This document shows, piece by piece, positions 31,293-41,933 of a DNA stretch of 64,000 bases. The notes beneath the pieces are model-generated. The model searched no databases. It was not told the DNA's origin and saw only the letters and a list, made by a program, of their open reading frames with translations. How positions within the stretch are numbered: position 1 is the stretch's first letter; the number at the start of each line of letters is the position of its first letter. This stretch comes from Symbiodinium natans (lineage: Eukaryota > Sar > Dinophyceae > Suessiales > Symbiodiniaceae). Where the stretch lies: contig CAJNDS010001558.1 of the NCBI GenBank assembly GCA_905221605.1, positions 62,001 to 126,000 of the forward strand. Direction: 5' to 3'. A program made the translations under genes and the position numbers.

Positions 31293-34200
31293 CCCCCTCG
31301 CTGAGGCACTGCGTCCACATCTTGGCCGGCCACAACGGCTTCGTGCTGAGCCTCTGCACCGTGGGCGACGTGCTCTTCACGGGCTCCCAGGCGAGATGTT
31401 AGGGTTTTAGGGTTTAGGGTTTAGGGTTTAGGGCTTAGGGCTTAGGGCTTAGGGTTTAGGGTTTAGGGCTTAGGGTCAAAAGCAGCGTCCTGGGAGCGGA
31501 ATTGCAATTCCAAGCTGGGGTCATACCCCATCCTACTATCACCCCTATTCCGGTACCAAAGACCTTACAACCTATACCTTACTATGGTATGGTATGACAT
31601 AGTATGAGCCCTCAACCCAAAACACCAATAGAGCAGCACATGAACCACAAGCCCTTCTAGACTCGATTCAGTCTGTCGGCGCGAAGGACTGCAACATCAT
31701 GATCTGGGATCTGAATAACCTCCAGGCCCTGGGTACATTCAAAAGGGTTTTGGGTTTACGGGTTTAGGGGTCGAGGGGTCGAGTGGCTAGGGCGGCTAGG
31801 GGTTTAGGGGTTTAAGGGTTTAGGGGTTTAGGGGTTTAGGGGTTTAGGGGTTTAGGGGTTTAGGGGTTTAGGGGGTTTAGGGGTTTAGGGGGTTTAGGGG
31901 GTTTAGGGGTTTAGGGGTTTAGGGTTTAGGGGTTCCTCCTAGGCTATACTGGGGAACTCTGGGTATGTAGTGTGTTTGTAGCAGAAGGATCTAGAAGCTA
32001 CTCTCACCGCTTGGGGCATGATGCATGGAGCGTTTCGAGTGGGCTTTGGGGACTTTAGGGTTTAGGGTTTATAGGGTTTATAGGGTTTATAGGGCTTATA
32101 GGGTTTATAGGGTTATTGGGTTTATAGGGTTTATAGGGTTTATAGGGTTTATAGGGTTTAGAGGGTTTAAAGGGTTTATAGGGTTTATAGGGTTTATAGG
32201 GGTTATAGGGGTTATAGGGTTTCTAGGGTTTGGGGTTTAAGCTTTCTCGTTCTTTGCACTCCTCTTAGCGCGCAGCTGGAAGCTGGATCTTGGGGACTGA
32301 GGCATGCTCCACTAGTCTAGTTGACAAGGCCTTGGGAGAATTGAATCTTTCCTTTTTTGGGTTTAGGGTTTAGGGTTTAGGGTTTCAGGGTTTAGGGTTT
32401 AGGGTTGAGGGCTGAGTGATCATGATTTAGGGAATACTTCTCAGAGGATTCTTTGGGGGCCATCGTAGTCTCAGTGCTTTCCGCCAGTACATCGGCACTC
32501 TTCCCGGGCACCGCGGCTTCGTGAAGTGCATGGTTGCAGTGGCCTGAGCACACCTGGAGGTTTATGGTACTGATTCAGCCAATTATATAGCTGTACTGAA
32601 AATTGTCGTACTTTTAGCCATACTAGGGCACTTAAGGGGCTTTTAAAGGCTTTATAAGTATACTTGGTTCATAAGTACTCCTAAACCCTAAACCCTATAA
32701 ACCCTAAACTCTATAAACCCTCTATAAACCCTAAACCCTAAACTCTATAAACCCTAAACCTCCAAGAAGTACCATGAGCCCCCAAGCACTGGAGAGCCCT
32801 CAAAGCAACTCCTCTGCCCTTATCGGAAGAGTGACATCCTTGAGGGCCGATATGTCTTTGGGGGGTTAGGGTCTAGGGTTTAGGGTCTAGGGTCTAGGGT
32901 CTAGGGTTTAGGGTTTAGGGTTTAGGGTTTAGGGTTTAGGGTTTAGGGTTTAGGGTTTAGGGTTTAGGGTTAGGATGACGTTGAACTCTGCTTCTGGCTC
33001 TGAGGCCACGCTGGGCAGAAAGCTGCTCTGCTCGGGTTCTCAGGACGCGCTTCGCGCACGTAGCTTGATGCGGAGAGCGCTGTATACCTGAAGGCGCCCT
33101 TGTTTCGCTGAACCCTAGAAGCCCCGCTAAACCCTTAAGCCCTAAACCCTATACCCTAACCCCAAATCCCCAGATTGAACCCGAAGGCCCAAGCGAAAGT
33201 GAAGGTGTCGGATGGAAAAGGAAGGGCCAATGCTTCCACACGAAGAGGGTGATTCGCAAATGACAGCCCAACCTGGGCAGTTCTCTACAATTCGGTTCCT
33301 TCTTGAGGCCCTGTTTGTACGGCACCTCATTTAAAACTTAGTAGCCCAGTGGCACTCTTTTTTCTTTTTTGGGTTCAAGGTTCCCTTCTAAAGCAACCCA
33401 GAAAATGGCACCCCTATTGTATTAAATGATTACTCTGGGCTACCAGGGAAAAGGATCCCCAAGCAGGGACCCTAAACCCTAAAACCTTAAACCCTAAACC
33501 CTAAAACCCTAAAACCCCAATTGAGAGAACGACCGGTGCCATCACAGGACAAGACCATCAAGATCTGGAGCTTGGAGACCTTCTCCTCCACGAAGACCCT
33601 CTACGGCCACACCAGCTCCTCGGATGGTCGGAGATTGTCCCTGTTACCGGAGGTCTATACTTGGAGGTTCATGGTACTTATGAACCAATTCTAGCTGTAC
33701 TTATCTCCAACTTTCTGGAGTTTACGAGAGGGCTTTGAGGGTTTGGGGGTGTGGAGGGTTCTAGGGGTTTTTGGGCTTCAGGGCTTTGGGGGGGGGAGGG
33801 GGGTTGTGTTTCGGGCTCAGGAAATGTCCAAGCCTAGACCTTGAAAACCTAAACTCTTCACAAGTCGGCCTCGAACGCCCCCCTTCCCCCCCCCCCCCCC
33901 CCTCCCCCTAAAGGCTTGAAACAGCCTCCACCCTAGACGCCCCCCCCCCCCCCCGCCCCCCCCCCCCCCCCCAAAACAAAAAAAAAAAAAAAAACAAACA
34001 AACCCTAAACCCTCGGCCCTAAGCCCTAAAACCCTAAACCCTATAGGCCCTAAACCCTAAACCCTAAACCCCAAGCCTTTCAGTTTCAACGACCCTAAGA
34101 CCCAACCTACGAAACCTTCCATGCCCAGGTGAGGTGAACAGCCTGACGCTGGCAGAAGGCACGACTGGAGCCCCTAGTGGGCGCTGGGCATTGGGGGGGG

Positions 34201-34644
34201 GGGGGGGGTGAAACGGATTTGGGGTTTGAGGGCTTTCAGGGATTCAGAATTATGTAGTAAAGCCTACACCTCTGTACACCCTGAGTTTAAGGTTTAAAAG
34301 CCCCTGTTAGGGCTCTGGCATCAGAGTTTAGGGTTTGGGGTTTGGGTTTTTTTTCGTGGTTAGGGGGTACATGGTTGATTGAGTTCCCAGCACTTCCTGT
34401 AAGCCCTCCAAAGCCTACAGCCCATAACCCTCAACACGTTGCACCCAAAGCCCAAAACCTTCTAAACCTATTCCCAGAACTCCAAAGCCTACAGCCCCTT
34501 TATGCCCTCAAACCCTAAACCCTAAACCCTAAACCCTAAACCCTAAACCCTAAACCCTAAACCCCAGCATCGCCGTGGTTTTTCTAGGCCTTGCGCTGCA
34601 TCCCGATTGGCTGGAGACCAGATTCACACAACTTCTTGCTCACC
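31293..34644 (+). CDS. WD40-repeat protein, seven exons, partial
   Basis: Exons by continuity of WD40 blades: 31293-31390 (HILAGHNGFVLSLC to LFTGSQ), 31687-31725 (DCNIMIWDLNNLQ), 32488-32538 (YIGTLPGHRGFVKCMVA), 33005-33043 (ATLGRKLLCSGSQ), 33548-33622 (DKTIKIWSLETF to LYGHTSSS), 34134 to about 34192 (VNSLTLAEGTTGAPSGRWAL), 34588-34644 (ALRCIPIGWRPDSHNFLLT). The GH and WD/WS dipeptides and the GSQ-D-x-x-I-x-I-W spacing are diagnostic of beta-propeller WD40 repeats. The first borders are phase 0; all acceptors are AG; donors are GC, GC, GT, GA, GA, unclear and GT. The first exon is internal, so N- and C-terminal parts are missing; likely later exons lie at 35044 and 35456. WD40 propellers are protein-binding scaffolds; the partner is unknown. 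Introns are filled with telomeric-type arrays and elements of families B and C. Confidence 0.82.
31793..31930 (+). repeat. 8-bp TTTAGGGG array in a WD40 intron
   Basis: About sixteen units of the 8-bp variant, unlike the 7-bp arrays nearby. It lies in the intron between exons ending 31725 and starting 32488. Confidence 0.95.
32055..32235 (+). repeat. 9-bp TTTATAGGG array in the same intron
   Basis: About eighteen units of TTTATAGGG. The open frame over it (VYRVYR and GFIGFI repeats) is a by-product. Confidence 0.95.
32552..32786. mobile_element. family B element, copy 2, with nested CCCTAAA
   Basis: ACCTGGAGGTTTATGGTACT at the left pairs with AGTACCATGAGCCCCCAAG at the right. CCCTAAA and CCCTATAAA units sit in the right arm, facing the opposite way from those in copy 1. 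It starts 14 bp after WD40 exon 3, inside the intron. Confidence 0.8.
32875..32972 (+). repeat. TTTAGGG/TCTAGGG array
   Basis: About fourteen units, the first five with TCTAGGG, within the WD40 intron before exon 33005. Confidence 0.95.
33340..33447. mobile_element. family C element, copy 1
   Basis: GTAGCCCAGTGGCACTCTTT at the left, CTCTGGGCTACC at the right, and inner GGTTCAAGGTTCCCTT. It lies in the WD40 intron between exons 33005 and 33548. Two more copies are in the ubiquitin-like gene. Confidence 0.8.
33658..33705. mobile_element. family B left end only
   Basis: ACTTGGAGGTTCATGGTACT then CCAATTCTAGCTGTACTTAT matches the left arm of family B; no right end follows. Within the WD40 intron after exon 33548-33622. 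Confidence 0.75.
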
Positions 34645-34649
34645 GTACC

Positions 34650-34870
34650 TTATGATTGTTGTTTTTTGATTCTTATTACGTAAATTCTTATGGTTTTGTT
34701 TTATTCTTGTTGTTTTATTGATTCTTATTTCTGATTCTTATCATTTATTATTCTTCATGCTTATTCTTTTATTTAGTCTTATTTTTGTTTTGTTCTGATT
34801 CTGGTTACTTTTGTTTCTCATTTATTCTTCTTATTTTTGGTTTTCTGTTCTCGCTATTGTTCTTGTTCTG
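34650..34870 (+). other. T-rich tract following WD40 exon 7
   Basis: About 220 bp dominated by TTCTTATT/TTTTATT units with no telomeric repeat. Seems to be intron sequence after the GTACCT donor. Confidence 0.6.
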
Positions 34871-35043
34871 ATGATAGATGTTGAGCATTGCGAACGGTCA
34901 TTGTCCTATATTGTTGTTTTCATGAGAATGCCAGTGGTTAGTCTGAGCTGTTTCCCTAAACCCTAAACACTAAACCCTAAACCCTAAACCCTAAACCCTG
35001 AGGAGCTGTTCCCTGGTTGGTTTCTGGAGTAGTTCTGGGCCAG

Positions 35044-35499
35044 GCGGTGACGTCCTGATCTCGGCCGGCGAGGACCACTCCCACCTTAGCTCCTCCGCTT
35101 GCGGGCTTTAGGATTTAGGGTTTTGGGTGTAGGGTTTAGGGTTTAGGGTTTAGGGTCTAGGGTTTAGGTTTTTGGGGTTTAGGGGTACAGGGTTCTTAAA
35201 GTTTGCCTATGAATGCTCGGGGGGGGGGGGGGGGGGGGCGCTAAGCCCTGAGCCCTAAACCCTAAACTTTAAACCCCATAACCCTATAAACCCTAAGTCC
35301 TAGAACCTACCATAACCCTATGATATAAAGCCATAAGAAACCTAAAGCCTAAACCCTATGATATAACCCTGTAAACCTTAAACCCTGCACCCTAGAGGCC
35401 CTGAACCCGAGCAGCCCTAAACCCTAAACCCTAACTCCTAAAACCTAAACCCTAGACCTTTGTGTGAACCTTGAGGAGAGCCCTCTGGCTGAGGTCCAG
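35044..35499 (+). CDS. two candidate later exons of the WD40 gene
   Basis: From 35044, after tctgggccag, the frame reads GDVLISAGEDHSH (a WD40-like LISAGED edge), donor probably GA within 35070-35090. From 35456, after accctag, the frame reads LCVNLEESPLAEVQ up to a GT donor at 35500 (GTGTGA). Joining phases were not resolved. Confidence 0.4.
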
Positions 35500-35563
35500 G
35501 TGTGACATCTCGTTACCAGCGCCCACGCCGCGCTGAGCAAGCTTCAGCCACCAGCAGTACTAC

Positions 35564-35712
35564 AGGTTTTTTTCAGCTCCAACATGAGAACACTACCCCT
35601 AAACCCTAAACCCTAAACCCTAAACCCTAAACCCTAAACCCTAAACCCTAAACCCTAAACCCTAAACCCTAAACCCTACGACAGGTGTTTTTTCAGGCCC
35701 AACATGAGAACT
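35564..35712 (+). repeat. CCCTAAA array between 31-bp direct duplications
   Basis: ACAGGTTTTTTTCAGCTCCA (with ACATGAGAAC following) at 35564 recurs as ACAGGTGTTTTTTCAGGCCC (with AACATGAGAAC) at 35682, on the two sides of a twelve-unit CCCTAAA array (35597-35679). Each copy holds a possible acceptor. Confidence 0.8.
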
Positions 35713-36077
35713 ACACGGGTAATTCTCCGAATTATGGTTCCTTTTGAGGTCCATATTATAAGGCGGCCCCTCTTACTTAGGGTACTTTTACCCTAAACCC
35801 TTAACCCTAAACCCTCTTATTCAGGACGCCTTTAAACGGGACCGTAATTAGAGAACTCACCATATGTAGCTTCCCGAGGATGTCTGCCAGCCTCAGCCCA
35901 AGAGCGTTTGAAGCCCTTCCAGACCTACTCCCTACCCATAACCCTGGGACCGAAAGGAGCCTTAAGCCCTAAGCCCTAAGCCCTAAACCCTAAACCCTAA
36001 ACCCTAAACCCTGAACCCTGAACCCTAAACCCTAAACCCTGGAGCCTTGCCCCCCCCACATCTCAGAGCGGGGTGAG

Positions 36078-36150
36078 CCATGGAGTCTCCTTGGGAAGCC
36101 CATGGGCGGCAGCCAGCCTTGGCCCAGCGCTTTAACGTGGATGCGTTTGG
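36078..36150 (+). CDS. candidate exon, unknown protein
   Basis: After ggggtgag the frame contains AMESPWEAHGRQPALAQRFN then VDAF, ending at TTTAGGG. It is the last exon-like island before the satellite region. Confidence 0.4.
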
Positions 36151-36539
36151 GGGGTTTAGGGTTTAGGGTTTAGGGTTTAGGGTTTAGGGTTTAGGGTTTC
36201 AAGATACCATGGGGGTCGGAACGATGACTACTAGTATACCCTTATGGTCCCTATATGAATATACGATAGTCGCTCCAAAACCGTGCTCTAATTGGTAAGG
36301 CCCTATAGTGTTTTTATGTGAGGTATGGGTTGTCATTCCGGTTTTTGGTGAGTGCACATAGGGTATTTTTTATTGGTGGTGTTTTTTGTTTTTGTTTTTA
36401 CTTGGGTGCCCTCTCTTGCGGAGACTGCACTAAGTAAGAGGAGGGCCTACACTAGTAGTTCCTTAAGAACCCCCTCCACAAAGATATGTGTATACATATA
36501 TATATATATGAAAGAGCAACCTTTCGGGTCTATTTAACC

Positions 36540-38640
36540 TCTCTTCTTTTCTATTTAACTGATAATTATTTAAATAATTTAAATTATTTAAATAATTTAA
36601 AGAAAAACTACAACCCATTTAATTATTTCAATAAGTCGGGTGATTTAAATAATTTAAATGATTTAATTGAGACCAATTAAATTATTTAAATTATTTAAAT
36701 AGTTGAAAGAGGCCCGGGGATTTAAATAATTTAAATAATTTAATTCAGGCGAATTAAATTATTTAAATTGTTTAAATTGATTAAGGAGGCCGGGGGATTT
36801 AAATAATTTAAATAATTTAATTCCGCGCAATTAAATTATTTAAATTATTTAAATTATTTAAATTATTTAAATTATTTAAATTATTTAAAGAGGCCGGAGG
36901 ATTTAAATAATTTAAATAGTTTAATTCGGCCCAATTAAATTATTTAAATTATTTAAATTATTTAAATTATTAAAATTATTTTAATGCTCCCAAATCCAGG
37001 CTGCGGGCCGGAGTCGCCTGAGGCCGAATTTCCGACCATTTAAATTATTTAAATAATTTAAATAATTTAAATAATTCAAATAATTTAATTCCGGCCAATT
37101 AAATTATTTAAATTATTTCAATTATTTAAGGAGGCAGGGGGATTTAAATAATTTAAATAATTTAATTCAGGCCAATTAAATTATTTAAATTATTTAAATT
37201 ATTTAAATTATTTAAATAGGCCGGGGGATTTACATAATTTAAATAATTTAATTCGGCCCAATTAAATTATGTAAATTATTTAAATTATTTAAATTATTTA
37301 AATTATTTAAATGCTCCCAAATCCAGGCTCCGGGCCGGAGTCGCCTGAGGCCGAATTTCCGACCATTTAAATTATTTAAATAATTTAAATAATTTAAATA
37401 ATTTAAATAATTTACATAATTTAATTCAGGCCAATTAAATTATTTAAATTATTTAATTGATTTAAATTATTTAAAGAGGCCGGGGGATTTAAATAATTAT
37501 TTAATTTAATTCGGCCCAATTAAATTATATAAATTATTTAAATTATTTAAATGCTCCCAAATCCAGGCTCCGGGCCGGAGTCGCCTGAGGCCGAATTTCC
37601 GACCATTTAAATTATTTAAATTATTTAAATAATTTCAATAATTTGAATAATTTAATTCAGGCCAATTAAATTATTTAAATTATTTAAATTATTTAAATTA
37701 TTTAAATAGGCCGGGGGATTTAAATAATTTAAATAATTTAATTCGGCCCAATTAAATTATTTAAATTATTTAAATGATTTAAATTATTTAAATGCTCCCA
37801 AATCCAGGCTCCGGGCCGGAGTCGCCTGAGGCCGAATTTCCGACCATTTAAATTATTTAAATAATTTAAATAATTTAAATAATTTAAGTAATTTAATTCA
37901 GGCCAATTAAATTATTTAAATTATTTAATTTATTTAAATTATTTAAAGAGGCCGGGGGATTTAAATAATTTAAACAATTTAAATTATTTAAATTATTTAA
38001 ATTATTTAAATTATTTAAATTATTTAAATTATTTAAATGCTCCCAAATCCAGGCTCCGGGCCGGAGTCGCCTGAGGCCGAATTTCCGACCATTTAAATTA
38101 TTTAAATAATTTAAATAATTTCAATAATTTAAGTCAGGCCAATTAAACTATTCAAATTATTTAAATTTTTTAAATTATTTAAATAGGCCGGGGGATTTAC
38201 ATAATTTAAATAATTTAATTCGGCCCAATTAAATTATGTAAAATATTTAAATGATTTAAATTATGTAAATTATTTAAAGTATTTAAATGCTCCCAAATCC
38301 AGGCATCGGGCCGGAGTCGCCTGAGGCCGAATTTCCGACCATTTAAATTATTTAAATAATTTAAATAATTTAATTCAGGCCAATTAAATTATTTAAATTA
38401 TTTAATTTATTTAAATTATTTAAAGAGGCCGGGGGATTTAAATAATTTAAATAATTTAATTCGGCCCAATTAAATTATTTAAATTATTTAGATTATTTAA
38501 ATTATTTAAATTATTTAAATTATTTAAAGAGGCCGGGGGATTTAAATAATTTAAATAATTTAATTCGGCCCAATTAAATTACTTAAATTATTTAAATTAT
38601 TTAAATTATTTGAATTATTTAAATGATTTAAATGCTTCCA
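36540..38640. repeat. AT-rich palindromic satellite (ATTATTTAA units)
   Basis: 9-bp ATTATTTAA units run in one direction, then turn to TTAAATAAT around short GC-rich centres such as TTCGGCCCAATTAAATT, making a chain of large inverted repeats. A conserved GC-rich block of about 55 bp, starting GCTCCCAAATCCAGGCTCCG and ending CCGAATTTCCGACC, recurs at 36986, 37313, 37553, 37794, 38039 and 38289, a period of about 240-250 bp after the first. Further copies near 38634 (degenerate) and 39024. Confidence 0.95.
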
Positions 38641-38985
38641 AATCCAAGCTCTGAGCCCGCAGACTCGCGGCTCGATTTGGCCAAATTTTGCCCGCAGACT
38701 GCCCGGCAAAATTTGGCCAAATCGAGCGGCGCCTTTCTGAAGGCCCGAAACTATATAAACTCTCGCGGCTCGATTTGGCCAAATTTTGCCCGGCAGCCTC
38801 CGGGCAAAATTTGGCCAAATCGAGCCGCGCCTTTCTGAAGGCCCGAAACTATATAAACTCTCGCGGCTCGATTTGGCCAAATTTTTCCCGGCAGCCTCCG
38901 GGCAAAATTTAGCCAAGTCGGGCTGCTCTTTGTACGCGATAAGGAATGCGCGGCTCGATTTGGCCAAATTTTGCCCGGAGGCAAT
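38640..38985. repeat. 98-bp repeat with GGCCAAATTTTGCCCG hairpin
   Basis: CTCGATTTGGCCAAATTTTG and CAAAATTTGGCCAAATCGAG face each other in every unit, followed by CTTTCTGAAGGCCCGAAACT and ATATAAACTCTCG. The marker CTATATAAAC stands at 38751 and 38849, giving 98 bp. Both strands are open. The hairpin core is the same as at 41934. Confidence 0.9.
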
Positions 38986-39169
38986 TTTATTGCGCTTATT
39001 TAAATTATTTAGATTGTTTAAATGCTCCCAAGTCCAGGCTCTGGGCCGGAGTCGCCTGAGGCCGAATTTCCGACCATGTAACTTGTTTAAATTATTTAAA
39101 ATATTTAAAGAGGCCGGGGGATTTAAATAATTTAATTCAATTCTGTACAATTAATTCAATTAATTTATT

Positions 39170-39800
39170 CTTTTTGTCACCTTTAATCATCTTCTAATCG
39201 GGTCATCGTTTGGATCTTATTTGGAAAGCATCCTTTGTCATAATCATATTCTATCGTTATCACCTTTTTGTTACCTTTTTGTTGTAATCTTTTATCATTT
39301 TTGTCATATTTTCATCATCTTTTGTCATCTTTTAATCGGGTCATCGTTTGGATCTTATTTGGAAAGCATCCTTTATCCTAATCATATTCTATCGTTATCA
39401 CATTTTTGTTATCTTTTTGTTGTAATCTTTTATCATTTTGTCATATTTTTATCATCTTTTATCATCTTTTAATCGGGTCATCGTTTGGATCTTGTTTGGA
39501 AAGCATCCTTTATCCTAATCATATTCTATCGTTATCACCTTTTGTTATCTTTTTGTTATAATCTTTTATCATCTTTTTTGTCATCTTTTTATCATCTTTT
39601 ATCATCTTTTAATCGGGTCATCGTTTGGACTTTGTTTTTGAAAGCATTTTATCTTAATCATCTTCTATCGTTATCATCTTTTATCATCTTTTATCATCTT
39701 TTATCATCTTTTTGTCATCTTTTATCATCTTTTATCATCTTTCTGTCATCTTTTTGTAGTCGTTTATCATCTTTTTGTCATCTTTATTATATGTTTCCGT
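39170..39800 (+). repeat. 138-bp tandem repeat rich in TTTTATCATC
   Basis: AATCGGGTCATCGTTTGGA starts units at 39196, 39333, 39471 and 39611 (137, 138 and 140 bp). The last unit dissolves into TTTTATCATC repeats. Open frames here are by-products. Confidence 0.9.
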
Positions 39801-40019
39801 CTTATATCATTATGATTATGGGGTGAGCAAGGAGTCAAATCGCAAGCCCTGGTCCCTAAGATTTTCGGTTCAGCTTTTATGCCAAAGAGTTAAATCGCAA
39901 ACCCAAACCAATTAAATCATTTAAATCCTACGGTCTAATTAAATTATTTAATTGAGGCGTCGGATTTAAATAATTTGATTGGCTCTGTGCTTGTCTGTAC
40001 TCACCTCCCACCACAAGTA

Positions 40020-40175
40020 AATTAATTTATACGATTTAAACGATTTAAACGATTTAATTGGGTCCAATTAAATCGTTTAAATCCTACGGTCTAATTAAAT
40101 TATTTAATTGAGGCGTCGGATTTAAACGATTTAATTGGACCCAATTAAATCGTTTAAATCGTTTAAATTAATTTA
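40020..40175. repeat. palindrome of ATTTAAACG units
   Basis: ACGATTTAAACGATTTAAT then GGGTCCAATTAAATCGTTT forms an inverted repeat. It repeats with AATCCTACGGTCTAATTAAA at 39930 and 40080. Confidence 0.8.
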
Positions 40176-40209
40176 ATTGTGGGGAAACTCAGCCAAGCCA
40201 TAACTAAAT

Positions 40210-40580
40210 TATTTAGGTAGGGCTGGAGAGGCTGGAGGGGCTGGAGGAACTGGAGGAACCTGGAGGCTGAAGGGATGGGCTGGAGCTGGAGGGGCTGGAG
40301 GGGGCTGGAGGGGGCTGGAGGGGGCTGGAGGGGGCTGGAGGGGCTGGCTGGCTGGAGGGGCTGCTGCAAGGGCTGGAGGGGTTGGAGAGGCTAGAGGGGC
40401 TGGAGGAACTGGAAGAACTGGAGTGGCTGGAGGAACCTGGAGGCTGAAGGGGCGCCTGGAGGGGCTGGCTGGAGGGGCGGGCTGGAGGGGCTGGCTGGAG
40501 GGCTCTGCAGGGGCTGGAGGGGTTGGAGGGGCTGGAGGGGAGGGGCTGGAGGGGAGGGGCTGGAGGGGAGGGGCTGGAGG
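40210..40580 (+). repeat. GGCTGGAGG minisatellite
   Basis: More than 30 units of GGCTGGAGG(GG), purine-rich on the plus strand. Translation gives LQPLQP on the minus strand, a by-product. Confidence 0.9.
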
Positions 40581-40784
40581 GCTTGTGCTTTAACCCCTCC
40601 TCTCCCCTCCCCTACCCCTCCCCAATTTTCCACCTCACTTCGCAGAGCGCCACCCCACGCACCGCGTCGCACCTGCAACCTGCTCCCCGACCCCATCACC
40701 CCCAACAAGCCCCCTTGCAACAATTTACTACACCCACACCACTCGCACCTAACCCCTCCTGCCCCTCCACTCCAAACTACCAAC

Positions 40785-41035
40785 CTGAAGTTATCATAAT
40801 TATGATGACTTCAACTTCCCCATCATAAGTTATCATAATTATGATAACTTTAGCTTCCCGATCTAAATTATCATAATTATGATAACTTCAAGTTCTTTAT
40901 CTCAGAGTATGATAAATATGATAAGCAACTTTTCATAATTATGATAAGTTATTATAATTATGATAAGTTATCATAAGTTATCATACTTATGATAAGGTAT
41001 CATAATTATGATAAATTGTCATAGTTATCATAAGC
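40785..41035. repeat. TTATCATAATTATGATAA palindromes
   Basis: Perfect or near-perfect copies of the 18-bp palindrome about every 50 bp, then a denser run of ATCATAATTATGAT units. Confidence 0.9.
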
Positions 41036-41310
41036 TATCCTCCTCGCCCTTTCCCGTTAAAAGTGCTTACAGCTTAAAGACCTTAGTACAAAAAACTGTA
41101 CTAAAGCGCAAAGAAAACAATGCTTATGATGCAGAGACTTTGGTACACTATGATGCGTCAAGACACAATGAAATTATGCTTGCGATCTAGACACTGCGCC
41201 CTTTGAGATAGTTGAGAAGAAAAAAATGGCCGCGTGCCAATATTGATTGCTTGTAACGGAGTGATTCCAAGTCTTGCTTATCGGGGGGTAAGTGTTCGTA
41301 AATTTCACCA

Positions 41311-41648
41311 AAAACATGACAATTTTTCCGCTGAATATGTGTCAGTAGAGCCGTGCTACCACAAAAAAAGCATGACACATTTTTCGCGGAATATGTGTCA
41401 CCAGAGTTCTCTTAGCAACATAAACATGACACTTTTCCCGCGGAATATGTGTCAGTAGAGCTGTGCTAACACAAAAAGCATGACACATTTTCCGCGGAAT
41501 ATGTGTCAGTAGAGGCGTGCTAACAAAAAAAAGCATGACACATTTTCCGCGGAATATGTGTCACGAGAGTTCTGCTAAGACAAAAAGCATGACACATTTT
41601 TCGCGGAATATGTGTCAGTAGAGCCGTGCTAACACAAAAAAGCATGAG
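41311..41648. repeat. 54-bp repeat around a TGACACAT palindrome
   Basis: Six units: CATGAC at 41315, 41371, 41425, 41479, 41534 and 41588. Each has TGACACATTTTCCGCGGAAT then ATGTGTCA, a 28-bp near-perfect palindrome centred on CCGCGG, followed by GTAGAGCCGTGCTAACAC. Confidence 0.95.
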
Positions 41649-41933
41649 AAGTGCACCTATCTGTGAATAGCAAGATTGGTATTTCTAATTAGGGAGAGAC
41701 AAGGGAGATATATAAAGCTTTGATTAAATGATTTACATCATGTAATTTAAACAATTTAAACAATTCAAATAATGTAAATACATTATATAGTTTAAATAGT
41801 TGAAATCCGAAAAGGGGGGGGAACCACCCTCCCCGCCCCCTAAGAATTAAATAATTTAAATAATTTCAATCCGAAACCTCCCCGTCGTACTTAAATTAAT
41901 CACTATTTAATTCTTGGGAGGGGGGGAAGCTCC

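Noticed and set aside
32025-32240. 71-codon VYRVYR/GFIGFI protein
   Set aside because: By-product of the TTTATAGGG array lying inside a WD40 intron.
39221-39826. Open frames of 83 and 113 codons over the TATC-rich satellite
   Set aside because: They follow the 138-bp repeat unit, are very low in complexity and lack start or domain evidence.
40163-40783. LQPLQP-rich minus-strand proteins
   Set aside because: Translation of the GGCTGGAGG minisatellite.
41311-41648. CRISPR array
   Set aside because: Units are palindromic satellites with near-identical linkers, not constant repeats with unique spacers, and the genome is eukaryotic.
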